Assembly (NCBI GenBank): GCA_024516155.1
Contig: JAJJXM010000010.1
Span: 434,001-498,000, forward strand
From: Pyronema omphalodes
Taxonomy: Eukaryota > Ascomycota > Pezizomycetes > Pezizales > Pyronemataceae
Length of the DNA: 64,000 nt
Reading direction: 5' to 3'
The position numbers and the translations under genes were made by a program. This document shows positions 34,323 through 45,150 of this stretch, in pieces (the first letter of the stretch is position 1; each line of letters opens with the position of its first letter). Under the pieces are notes generated by a model. That model did not search any database. It worked only from the letters and a program-made list of their open reading frames with translations, and was not told the DNA's origin.

Positions 34323-36435
34323 TATGATTATAGTTATTCGTTAACGGCGTGAATCTGTTGATGATATGAAAATATCCGCAATAAGTTCTCCCTCTTTATA
34401 CACAGAAAATTGCAATACATCCATGAGGTCATAACGGATTGGTATACTGATTTTGGAAAAGTCTTTAAGCTTTCCGGAGTTGAAAACTTGCAATAAATTG
34501 TTGATCGAGGCCGATGCTGTTGCGTTTTCCGAAAATCTGAGATAGATCAAATCTCACGACCTTATCGCTGGAAGATCCAAATGTAAATACCGTAGCTAAA
34601 ATCTCGCGAGGTTGGGGTATTGTGATATGGTGTCTGACATGGTCTGTTCCATCTTGGGATTCTCGTGATGCTCGTGATTCTCGGTGATCATCTAGGTTGT
34701 GACGGGTTGTAAACGCCGTCTAGGTTTAACGCCGTAGATCAAGCGACGGTGCCAACGTGCCTTCGGAGCAGCTTTATCGATTTTGGAGTGATAAACTACG
34801 AAGCCTTTAAGGCCATACTTTTATTTTGTCTCGGAAGTTCGGTGTGGAAAGCTTCGTTGTTATAATTTTTCTTGTTTTCGTTTTTCAACTCTGAAACAGC
34901 TGCGGATTTCGAGGAAGAATTGTACCTGTTGTCTCAGATGTATATCATCGAGAACTCTGTTATTTATGCCGCTAAACAATCAACGTTAAAACCCCGAGAT
35001 TACCGGTCCATGTAAACTGGGAACCATGAGATCGTCCCAAGATTCTGAACCGGATCAACAGGTACAGTTGCTGTATTTGAAAAATTAAGTGGGTCCTGGA
35101 GGATATGTTGTCTTCCAAGGGGATAGCTTGACCTAAGATTCCGACGTCAACTTGCTGGAAATTCTTCCGGAAACCCCTACAGGTACAGGTGGCCTGTTGA
35201 TCTTAGTTATGAGAGTATATTTAGGTTTTATCTCGGATTTGTTATTAGTGATGCAAGCAAAAATAGAGGTTAACGGGCAATCGTCGAATTAGGGAGAGAA
35301 TTTGATACCAAAGCACAACAGAAGCTCACTCCATGATTTTCGTTCCAGCGTAGTCGGGGCAATCACATCAAGCTGGGTATAGCCTTTCGACAGCTCTGGC
35401 TACACATACACCGGTTTCAATTAGAATGTCCCTCCAGAGCTGAACTGTAGAGCTATCGTAGCATATGAGAACTCTGACAGATTGGCTTCCGAGTGATATC
35501 CACTCCTCTTTCAAATAAAGGCACCACAAGGTTCTTCCTTCCTTTGTGCCTTTACTATTTTCCCATAACTTTCTGCATAAATATCCGCACTACACTTTAA
35601 CAAATCTACCCATTGAGTCTTAGGGTTATTCAGTGGAAACTCCCTAATTATACAAGCTTATGTAACATTTTTGTAACTCTCGAATCCACCGAAATTCCAC
35701 GACGCTTGATTTCAGCTTTCATATCAGCGTCATTTTTAAGTAGTAACCGTATCGAATATAGATGTTTGGAATTGCTTGATTGATGAACAGGCCAAGGGTT
35801 GTTAAAGTAAATAGCATAGCTCGCGGGGTTTCAATCCGCTTGCCCCACTCTGGAAATAAGGATGGCGGCAGTTTATATAACTGCTTAATGAAGATTTTTT
35901 TTCGGATAGCTTGTTGAAGACGAAGAGATTGGTATTGAAATTGTCGTAGAAATGGATATCCATGAGGAGGTCTCCCGGGAGGAGTTTGTGATGCATTTTT
36001 ATACTTTGTTGTTTTGTTGGAGATGCTAGGAAATTATTTCTCTGTATCTTCGGGTGTGAGCTGATTGATTGACTTGGGAGATGGAGTTTATAGACGCTTT
36101 TATGGAGCCTAGAGAAGGTAAAGAAGCGGCATGGTGCAATGAGATGACCGAAACCGCACCTCATAACAGTAGGACGCTTCCAGATCTAGGTAATCATACT
36201 TACTCATGCTGGCAGTTATGTATATTTAATGTGGGATTTATACCCAGTTGTAAGGGTTTTTGGAGAAATTCCATTGGGAGATCTGATAAAGCTCTTATCC
36301 CGACATTGGATCCACCAAGGCAGATATGAATCATTCACCATCTATTATCTAGCCGCGACTCCTGTAACGCCTCCAAACACCGGCAATAATCAAATCCGAA
36401 TTACTATCCTTGATAGTCTCATATTCCACCTGTCC
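34323..36435. other. Upstream region of the repeat precursor
   Basis: Long region before the minus-strand precursor gene, ending at the ureidoglycolate lyase stop. A 69-codon minus frame (34,341-34,550) opens with TTG and is not supported. The small candidate gene at 35802-35996 is listed separately. Otherwise I see only AT-rich sequence. Confidence 0.4.
35802..35996 (-). CDS. Possible 64-residue orphan protein
   Basis: The ATG at 35996 follows an A-rich leader (AACAAAACAACAAAGTATAAAA) like those of other genes here. The first ~40 codons prefer C-ending codons (TTC TAC GAC, GTC TTC AAC AAG), giving MHHKLLPGDLLMDIHFYDNF and on to NLFVFNKLSEKK. No family recognised; the final ~25 residues look less coding-like, so an unseen intron is possible. 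Confidence 0.3.
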   Translation of the reverse strand: MHHKLLPGDLLMDIHFYDNFNTNLFVFNKLSEKKSSLSSYINCRHPYFQSGASGLKPRELCYLL

Positions 36436-37044
36436 TTACAACTTTGACTTCTCCCACAATCCAAAATTCCCCTCTCTGACCTTTATTTGCACACCCTCCC
36501 CACCGATTGTAACCTCCTCACAGTCCTCCCTCGCCACGCCATTCTCGCCATTAATCACTACAAACTTTACCTCCTTCTCCAACACCACCATCGGCGCATG
36601 CCATGTCCCTTTGCCATACGTTACCGCCATTTCCTTGTCTGCCCTAAATGCTTTCATTTCTTTCAAGATTGGCCACCCATCCACGCCCGTTGGGGCTACT
36701 ATCACAATGTACCCCTCCTCTCCAGCAGCCATGGGGATAAAAGTTTGGGTTGTATAAGGATGTCTCTCAAGGATTTGGCAATTGAATATTCCTGATAATG
36801 GAAGGGAGCGGGGTCGGCATTGGAAAAGGTTCATATTAGTCGTTGCGGACGGCGAGCTGACGGGGTAGCCATGATGCAAGGGAGAAATTCGAGGGTGTTT
36901 TGTAGCTGAGCCTTGATTGACGGTTATGCCGCCGGCCTTGGGAGCTACGACGACGGTGCCGAAGGGAGCAAACGCTTCGGGAGTCAAAGGAGCGATAGAT
37001 ACTACTGGCAGCGAAGGCGCAGGAAGGTTGTGGATTATCGGCAT
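36436..37044 (-). CDS. DAL3: Ureidoglycolate lyase
   Basis: Single exon, 202 residues, the normal length for the allantoin-pathway lyase (PF04115). Recognisable features are the N-terminal PLTPEAFAPFGTVV, the central NMNLFQCRPRSLPL, LERHPYTTQTFIPM, and the metal-site cupin region GYIVIVAP ... FRADKEMAVTYGKGTWHAPM. The enzyme splits ureidoglycolate into glyoxylate and urea, the last step of allantoin use as nitrogen source, in the cytosol. It sits head-to-tail with the Rossmann protein at 37340-38143. Nothing in the 295 bp between them identifies a regulator; GATA-factor control is usual for this pathway but is inference. Confidence 0.9.
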   Translation of the reverse strand: MPIIHNLPAPSLPVVSIAPLTPEAFAPFGTVVVAPKAGGITVNQGSATKHPRISPLHHGYPVSSPSATTNMNLFQCRPRSLPLSGIFNCQILERHPYTTQTFIPMAAGEEGYIVIVAPTGVDGWPILKEMKAFRADKEMAVTYGKGTWHAPMVVLEKEVKFVVINGENGVAREDCEEVTIGGEGVQIKVREGNFGLWEKSKL

Positions 37045-37339
37045 TTTGGCAGTGGTGGCGATGCGAAGGACGGTGGTATGGTTGGAGTTCAGGCTGGATT
37101 CTATGTTATGTGGAGCTCGAGGTCGCTGTCGGTCGTCGCGGTTGTGGTGAGCTGGAGCTCTGAGATTAGCTTCGGATGCGGCCGATGGAGGTGAGCGCGT
37201 TGGGCGGCGTTTTGAAACTCCGGTACATTGACTTCACCAGGCATTATAAAATTCCGCATCAACGAGTCAGAGTATTAATTCAAACCAATTGTGGTATATT
37301 ATAAGACCGTTTATTTTCTAATTCATCTTCTATGATTAG

Positions 37340-38143
37340 TTAATCCTGTTTCGGCATATCCAATAATGACCGGCTAGGAGTTTTCCCAAAAGTCTTCCAA
37401 AATTCCGTACTTCTCAACACCCTTTTAGACGCAGCTCTCGGAAGTGTAAGGTCTCCAAGCAATTCCAAAACCCACTTCTTGTGCGTCTCTTCCTCTCCCC
37501 AAGCCAATGCCAACTCCCACCAATCGTAGCTCCTCATGTCAGTAACCATCCATCTCTGGCCTTTGGCAGCATCCCATTTCTCAGAAACAGCTAAGACCGC
37601 TACCGCAACATCGTCACCATGTATCAAATGTAGCATATCCTTATCAGCTAGTTTTTCTTTGGTAGGAGCGACACGGTTCAACCAGTTTGGTGGCAACCTT
37701 GCTGCACCCCACAATCCTGCAAGATTCAACACACACCCTCCCTCCCTTAATAGTACCTCCTCTTCTAGTGCTCTTATATTCGTCAAGTCAATCGTCGAGT
37801 GCCTGTCGCAAACTCCTTCTCCTTCCCAGACTCCGGTGGAGCCCAGTTGAATCCACTTGGTTGCATCTTGTCCTGCTTCAATCCCATGTGCAGAACGGTA
37901 GAGCTCAAGCAGCCGCTTGGTTCCTCCGGAAGTCTTGATGGGAAAAGTAATCAAGACTGTTGCAGCTCTCGGAAGTGAGTAGTATGCAGTATGGTCGTCG
38001 GCCTCGGGATTGTAAATGAAGGGAATAGTTCCATTACGTCCGTCGCGAGTAGTTGCGGCATAGGTCAACTGGCGTTTCTCCAGAAGCGGAAGTAGGAACT
38101 GGCTGCTCCAACCGGCACCGAGAATTAAGACGTCGATGGTCAT
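37340..38143 (-). CDS. Atypical short-chain dehydrogenase / YeeZ-like protein
   Basis: Single exon. I choose the ATG at 38143 (MTIDVLILGAGWSSQFLLPL, 267 residues) because the Rossmann fold begins right there; an upstream in-frame ATG at 38215 would add 24 residues. The glycine-rich loop is GAGWSSQF. ATTRDGRNGTIPF follows strand 2, and WIQLGSTGVWEGEG resembles the SDR active-site strand with Ser and a downstream Asn-Leu-Ala-Gly-Leu. It looks like an extended, atypical NAD(P)-binding SDR of the YeeZ type. The substrate is unknown. It diverges from Rrn5 with only about 210 bp between starts. Confidence 0.75.
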   Translation of the reverse strand: MTIDVLILGAGWSSQFLLPLLEKRQLTYAATTRDGRNGTIPFIYNPEADDHTAYYSLPRAATVLITFPIKTSGGTKRLLELYRSAHGIEAGQDATKWIQLGSTGVWEGEGVCDRHSTIDLTNIRALEEEVLLREGGCVLNLAGLWGAARLPPNWLNRVAPTKEKLADKDMLHLIHGDDVAVAVLAVSEKWDAAKGQRWMVTDMRSYDWWELALAWGEEETHKKWVLELLGDLTLPRAASKRVLRSTEFWKTFGKTPSRSLLDMPKQD

Positions 38144-38354
38144 TTCGAAGTGGAGATCAATTCTAAGGAAGCTGTTTTCGTGGACGTCTTTGCTATTGAG
38201 CGAGTGGAATTGCATAGATGGAGACCGCGGGATGAAGGTGGACAGTAGGATACAAGCTCCATGGATGTCTGCAGGCTAACTTGCTGATTGGCGTAGTTCC
38301 GCGCGCGTCATAAATTTCGATACCGAAAAAAACGCGTCAACCCAAGTCTCAGCA

Positions 38355-41300
38355 ATGTCTTCGAGCGAATACAGCGACTCCGACACTGACATTATATTCG
38401 GTACACGCGATCAACCGAGACCACCGCCACGGAATCTCAGCGTAGTTCAGGAGGAACCTACCTCGACATCTAGAGGCCGTATCATACCACCACTGCCCAG
38501 CTCGGATGATGAAGATGATGCAAGTCACGCGCCGGCACCAGTCATCACCAATAGACGTCCACCACTCCCGGTAGACAGTTCAGATGATGAGGATGATGAT
38601 TATAAAATTCCACCGGCGGCAACAAACAAACGTCCAGCACCACCGGTTGTAAGCTCTGACGATGAAGATTACACACCGATTAAAAAGCGTCGTACAGACG
38701 AGTGGCCGACAGTTAGCGGAAATTCAATACTCGACACTGCAAGCGGCGATGAGGATGCAGAAAATATAGCAGATAAAAAGAATGACGAGGAAACGCTTGC
38801 GGACTATGATGACTGGGGCAGCGCAGAGCCCGCCAGCGATAATGAGGATCGAATTAGTTTGCGGAAACCAGCCGAGGATGATAATGACTGGGGCAGCGTC
38901 GAGGCCGCCAGTGATAATGAAGACCGAATCAGTTCACGAAAACCAGTTGGGGATGATAATGATTGGGGAAGCGTCGAGCCCGCCAGCGACAATGAGGATC
39001 GAATTAGTTTGCGGAAACCAGCCGAGGATGATAATGACTGGGGCAGCGTTGAGGCCGCCAGTGATAATGAAGACCGAATCAGTTCACGAAAACCAGTTGG
39101 GGATGATAATGATTGGGGAAGCGTCGAGCCCACCAGTGATAATGAGGACCGAGTCGGTTCACGACAACCAGCGGAGGATGATAACGACTGGGGAAGTGTG
39201 GAACCTGCAAGCGACAATGAAGATCGAATAAGCGGTCAAAGGGGGGAAGGAAAAGGCATTGAGAACTGGGACTGGGGGAATGTTGATCCTGTGAGTGACG
39301 ACGAGGCTTCACGGAGGACCCATGGAGAACCAGTACAGGACACCGGATATGACACTGCAACAAGCAAAGTGACGGATACCCGCCGCCGACGGCGTACACC
39401 ATCACCTGAAAGCTCACCCGAACCTGAACCTCCATCACCCAGTGCCATCTCAAAAACCATTCGTTTCGCGCGTAAACAATACCAGAAACGCCCGAAGACG
39501 TACTCTAAAGCATATTATAATCTTCTTGAAGACGCAAAAACTGAAGCCAAAGAACGAAGGATTTATAGTGATGAGCCCACTACTGTGAGAGTCCATAGTA
39601 CGTACGTTCTTGAATCATGGTGGAGCAGAGGAGATAAAGAGAAATTTTTCGATCGGTTAGCTGTTTTGGGGCGCGGTAATCTAGATAAGATCGCTGCTGA
39701 GATTGGAAAGACTCACCTTGAATGTCAAACATTCTTGGTTATGTGTGAAGAAGCTAGGAATGGGCCCAACTCTATTCATAAAGAAGGAATGAAGGCTATT
39801 CCAGAAGCTGTAGAGGTCTCCAGGGTAATTGGGAATATGCTTAATCGACAGGCTAGATTATTGAGGCATGCTGAACATAGGTGGATAAGGAAGCAAGAGC
39901 AAGCGGCATGGGGTAAGGAGTTTTGGAGAATCGATGAAGCTGCTGCTGCGCAGCTTTCAATATGGCACAAGGATGGGGAAGTAGAACTTATTGAAGAGAA
40001 TTGCAAGGAGGCAGAGCTGTTGAATGTTGAGAATATGATTCAGCTGTCAAAACGGTGAGTTTATACCCTTCTATGTTGAAAACAAGCTCATTCGGATAGG
40101 ATATTTATGAATCGGCCTGATTACAATTACCACGCCGTTCAAGCGAATGACGATGACGAGCCTGCATTCTTGCATGATGCACTTGAGCAGTTACATCATC
40201 TTGTCATAGCTGTCACTAGGAGTCTTGTGGCGGCGAGTATCTTCAAGGCCGAGTCTCGAGTGGAAATGATGCGAAATCCAGTGTTCGGACATTTCCCACA
40301 AATAAGACCTGACGATATCCACGCAGCAGCGGAGGTGCTGGGATTAGCAAAAAACACATGGGATTACTGGATCACGGCGCCTCGGAGGTTTGGATTAACA
40401 GTTGTAAAGAGATTGGCCGATGCTAGGCTCCTCAAAACAAAAAACGCCATCAGCTATAAAGAAGTTGAGAGGTTTCTGTCCCACGTTCCAGTGCAGAAGC
40501 AAAGGCAGACTTCTAGCGGACTCCCTAAAAAGAAAACCACTGAGGAGTACGACGAAGATGAGCTTTTGGACAACGAAGACGATATAACAGAAGATGCTCC
40601 ACAAGCCGAGGAGGAGGATAATGGAACTGGGGGAGCCGAGGGGGAAGTTGAGGACATGGAAGATGCCCTCGACATTATTTCTGATAGTGACGATGCAGAA
40701 CTTGACGGATCGGTACAAGTATCAGGTGAAGGACATCCCAATGCTCAACGACTCATTTACGAATCCCGCGTTCAGAAGCTGGAAGCTAAGCAAGATGCTT
40801 ATCTAGAGCGTCTCGGTCTCAAGCATGCTATTGATGAGGAAAGGCATCTGTGGGAAATTCTCGGCTATGGTCCAAAAAATCCCGGTGACAAGATGGACCC
40901 AGAAGACGAGGCCGGCCCAGACTCCGATGGGGAGATTCCGCTGGTACCCCCCATTACCGAGGCAATCAGAGATCAACGAAAGATCAAGTGGAGGGATACC
41001 TTACCCGCATTAACTGGGCGCATGGAATGGGAAGGGTTTCCATCGGTGGAAGAGGGTTATGACGAGATCGACGATGAATGGTTACTGGATGATTCTGATG
41101 ACAGTTCCAAAGAGGAACAGCGGTTGCGAAAGATTCGAGCTTCAGCCTCTGCGTCCCGGAAACGGAAGAACCACCCAGAGACTTCTGCAGCTAAAGCAAC
41201 AAAACAAAGAAAGGTCGCAACTCAGAATACCAGCCAAGCCCCGAAAGAAAAACCATCACCCAAAAAGAAAGCAAAGAAGATTAAAGGTCCACCGCTGGCG

Positions 41301-41453
41301 GCCTCACAGAGGCAGAACCGTCAACGAAGAAAAAGCAGCGTCCCATCAGGATTTGTGTCCACTGTCGAGGTCGTCAGTGACGAGGAGCAGATTTTGGAGA
41401 ATTACGGCGACAGCGAGGACGACGTTGATGGTGTATATCGGGAGGAGATGTAA
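38355..41453 (+). CDS. RRN5: Pol I upstream activation factor subunit Rrn5
   Basis: Two exons, 38355-40054 and 40100-41453, 1017 residues; the intron has GTGAGT and GATAG ends. An acidic N-terminus with DDEDD blocks is followed by a 25-residue tandem array (six units). The conserved core is YVLESWWSRGDKEKFFDRLA and GRGNLDKIAAEIGKTHLECQ, a SANT/Myb-like domain near residue 420, as in fungal Rrn5. Later come an Rrn5-like second half (RIFMNRPDYNYHAVQ onward), an acidic linker and a basic Lys/Arg-rich C-terminus. UAF binds the rDNA upstream element and activates RNA polymerase I. The protein is much longer than yeast Rrn5 because of the repeat array and tails. Confidence 0.8.
38802..39251 (+). 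repeat. Six 75-bp tandem repeats inside Rrn5
   Basis: Each unit encodes 25 residues with consensus DDNDWGSVE(P/A)ASDNEDRI followed by S(L/S)RKP(A/V)(E/G). Units alternate between LRKPAE and SRKPVG endings (1,3 versus 2,4), showing that a 150-bp pair was duplicated. The last two units are more diverged. Confidence 0.9.
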
Positions 41454-42209
41454 TGATTATGTTTTAGGTGAAAATGTATTCTTAAGCATTTTTATTTTAT
41501 GGCGTTTGGGTAAATAATGAACAAAAATCGGGTGTCATAGCGAGTTTATCTACTGGGATAGAGTGATTGATGTTCACATCAAATGGATATATATGCCGAC
41601 TTAGCAGGACGTTTATAAATAGCATATGAGTTGCACGGAAATGCTACAAACATTCTTTGGATTCATTTGAGTAGTGCAACCGACACTCATGGATAGAGAT
41701 TGATCGCATGAAGTGTGGGAAAATCGCTATGGTCAGTTGTAGAGCATATAAAATCGAAGTACATCAACATCTCTGCGCACCGATATTTTAGGGTATTGTT
41801 TTAGGGTTAGAGGTGATAATTATTATCTGATTTGATCCAACCTCATGTGCCAGAATTGTAAATGCCTAAGGTTAAGGCATCCACACTTCTACAATGCTGA
41901 AACGTCATATTTTTTAGTACAACAAAATCGATTAATACGAAAGATAATATTGCACGTACATATTCCGTGAGGTCACTTCAAACGAGGCACATTAGCTTAC
42001 GTAATTACAAAGAGTACATGTATCCTGAGGCTCTAAGGCTATGAGCTTGTGACTGCTTTTTCCAGAAAAGGATGCTAGTGCACCACACCGCCCACAAATG
42101 TTGAGCCTCAACTCCACGTGCTAGCGTCTCGACGAATTTGCCTGCCCGGTGATTGATATCAACGTCGCTTCATCCAGAACATCAACAACCACACCACCAA
42201 ACAGCAAAA
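41454..42209. other. Intergenic region upstream of uS15
   Basis: 3' UTR of Rrn5 and promoter of uS15. CACGTG occurs at about 42,115, and an A-rich leader precedes the ATG. Nothing else seen. Confidence 0.45.
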
Positions 42210-42925
42210 ATGGGACGTCTTCACTCCAACGGAAAGGGAATTTCGGCTTCTGCCCTCCCCTACTCTCGCACCGCTCCCTCATGGTTGAAGACCACTCCCG
42301 AGCAGGTTGTCGAGCAGATCGTCAAGCTCGCCCGTAAGGGAGCTACCCCCTCCCAGATCGGTGTTGTCCTCCGTGACTCCCACGGAATTGCCCAGGTCAA
42401 GATCGTCACCGGTATGTTTCCGTGTCAAAATGATATTGAGAGAGACACGCGCTAACTGTTAATAGGAAACAAGATCCTCCGTATCTTGAAGTCCAACGGT
42501 AGCTACTCCCTTCGCCGACGTGCCATCATTTGCGCGTCGTGAACAATTATGCCTCTGATTGGTTCAATGAAACTGACGGAGTGATTTTCCACATAAAGGT
42601 CTCGCCCCTGAGATGCCCGAGGACCTCTACATGTTGATCAAGAAGGTGCGTAATTTGTGACGTTTCTTAGAGGAATCTCTCATATTAATGATTCATAGGC
42701 CGTCGCTGTCCGCAAGCACCTTGAGCGCAACCGCAAGGACCAAGACTCCAAGTTCCGCTTGATTCTCATCGAGTCCCGTATCCACCGTCTTTCCCGCTAC
42801 TACAAGACCGTCGGAGTCCTTCCCCCCACCTGGAAGTTGTACGTTTACCCGGTTTAATCCTTCTTGAAATCCTTTTACTAACGTTTCACAGCGAGTCCGC
42901 CACTGCCTCCGCCCTCGTCGCATAA
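42210..42925 (+). CDS. RPS13: 40S ribosomal protein uS15
   Basis: Five exons: 42210-42411, 42466-42498, 42599-42645, 42699-42838, 42892-42925; 151 residues, the exact family length. It begins [20 protein letters not shown] and continues [60 protein letters not shown], ending ATASALVA. uS15 binds 18S rRNA in the platform region. Intron 2 ends in ATAAAG (42598), an AAG acceptor forced by the reading frame. With four introns in 716 bp this is one of the most intron-dense genes in the window. Confidence 0.96.
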
Positions 42926-43541
42926 GTTATTTGCTATATAGTTTGGGCTGGTTTCGGTGTTCTTGGGAGTTTAAAAAAAGCATTATGACGCAATTTCACT
43001 GGGTTTCTTTTGGGATCAAAAATCGTGATTGATCTTCGTTGTGATAAATGTGATTAATTTCAATATGTGGCTCGATGCTGCTTCTACGTTGTCTGCACTA
43101 CGAAAAATTCCTAACGGAGCTCGATCCTTGGATATGACTACATACAAATTCTCCAGGCGCGTCTGAATTCGCGTGTTTCGGTATCCGTAAGGCCTGCTAC
43201 ATGCTAGTTGTATCAATTTATGTATTAGTTCGCTAGTCTGTAGGGCTCGGCAATAACGTCAAGCACACCGCCTGGACCTGACGACATGAATGTAATGGAA
43301 TTAACATGTGCCAAAGTCGATTTTAAAATTCCTAAATTCGGAATCAGCTTTCGGCCGTTACAGCTAAGTAATTTCGGGTTGCCGTGTTGTTGAACTGCGC
43401 TACCGCGTTGATCCACACCGTGTTTCGTCGATTGCCGAGCGGGAGCATCTCAACGAATCCACTATAACACCCCAACGAAAACGAGCCACATAAATCGTGA
43501 GCAGCACCTTCTGCTCTTCACCACAATTCAGCTACAGCATA
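42926..43541. other. Intergenic region between uS15 and PHS1
   Basis: uS15 3' UTR, then about 300 bp of PHS1 promoter. Nothing recognised beyond a C/A-rich leader at 43,500-43,541. Confidence 0.45.
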
Positions 43542-44275
43542 ATGGCCGAGCGTCAACCTTCCCTCTCGCTTGGAAGCCGATAGTACGGATTTCTGCCTTC
43601 AATTGACTCACGATGCTAACTTTACCAGCCTCATCGGCTTCAACTTCGTATCTACACTTCTCTGGGCCGGTGTCCTCGCTAGCACACTCTTCTTTGCACC
43701 TCAAGTCGGCCCCAAGGGCCTTTTCGCCATCAACGGGGAATACACGAAATGGACTCAGACTCTTGCTATCCTTGAGGTCATCCACGTCGTTGTAGGCCTT
43801 GCGCGCTCCTCCCTCCCCACCACCGCCCTGCAGGTCGCGTCTCGTATCCTTCTCGTCTGGGGAGTTTGCGACCGCTACTATGCGCCTCAACACAGCGTTG
43901 CGTACACCACCATGCTTGTCGCTTGGGGTATTACCGAGGTTTGCAGATATCCGTTCTACATTGTCTCTCTTTCCGGAGGAGAGAGCAAGCTTCTCCAGTG
44001 GTTGAGATACAACACCTTCTTCGTTCTTTACCCTCTTGGAGCCGGTTCTGAGGCTTTCTGCATCTACCGCGCTCTTGCTGAGGCCAAGATCGAGAGTGTT
44101 CCTTACTACTGGGTCTTGGTTGCCATTTTGGCAACTTACCCTCCTGGTATGTTTATGGATAGCTGTCTGGGGGATGTAAGGTACAAAATACTAACAAAGT
44201 GTAGGATTGTACAATCAGTACACCCATATGATTCGCCAACGCAGAAAGAGCATGCGTGGAAAGAAGAAGGCTTAA
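43542..44275 (+). CDS. PHS1: Very-long-chain 3-hydroxyacyl-CoA dehydratase
   Basis: Three exons: 43542-43582, 43629-44146, 44205-44275; 209 residues. Spliced sequence begins MAERQPSLSLGSRYLIGFNF and has six hydrophobic segments. Conserved family motifs are EVIHVVVGLARSS, WGITEVCRYPFYI (the Glu..Arg-Tyr...Tyr catalytic region) and LRYNTFFVLYPLGAGSE. The C-terminus, KSMRGKKKA, is a dilysine-type ER-retention signal. The enzyme dehydrates 3-hydroxyacyl-CoA in the ER fatty-acid elongation cycle feeding sphingolipids. Its last intron ends in GTGTAG and joins YPPG to LYNQYTHM. Confidence 0.92.
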
Positions 44276-45150
44276 GCGGAGGCTTTGTTTATGCAATGTG
44301 GCTGGATGACGGACTGGATGTCTGGATGAATAAATTGTGGTGATGAATATATACTCGTTTGGAGCTTCGGATTTGGTTTAAAAGTTTTACGATATATACC
44401 TGGATAGATAGTGTATTCATTTCTCCGGTTTGGATTTACACACACAACTCCATGTTCATATATGGTCTTGATTGCGGATTGTGTTATGAGAGTTGACAGT
44501 ATCGTGGTCCGAGTAATAGCTACCAGTCCATGGATACCTAAAGTGAATCCCTTCGAAAAATCAATTTTGATTTTACGGGCATAATATTTAAGCGTATTTG
44601 ATGATCATTTACATATATTCATGCATTACCCTGACAAGCTTGTCCCACCAGTTCCTGACTGCGCCATTGCTGAGAGCTGACCTCTTCCGTCATGACTAAG
44701 ATCGACAATCCAAAAATAGGCATCAACACATCAGCCCTAGCAGGACCCTATCAGACGTTAGCCCAGTTATGTATCTCACAGCTGTGGCTGTGACACTGAC
44801 ACCTCAGGCTGCAGCTTACCCACCACGTGAACGTAGGGCTGAGGCAAGTATTTATGGTTCTGGTTGCAACCTAGAACAAAGCTGAGCTGTCTGATATACC
44901 ATTGCGCCGCCGTGGACAAAGGGTATTAAATTCCCCAGATTCCCCTCTTCCCCCGTGCGTCACATCTGAACTCATCAATCGACTTTTCGTTTCCATCAAA
45001 CCAGTTAACACGACAAAATATCCATCTGTATTGGATACTTTCAATCGAGTCGGAAATCACTTACGACCCATCCTATTGTACTTGGAGTACAACGGAGAAT
45101 CGGAAATCGATAATCGATAATCCAAAAAATACAACGTTCAACAGCACACA
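44276..45150. other. Intergenic region upstream of the proline-rich orphan
   Basis: PHS1 3' UTR and upstream sequence of the next gene. A 72-codon frame at 44,902-45,120, in phase with the next gene but separated by a stop, is probably leader sequence. Nothing else seen. Confidence 0.4.
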
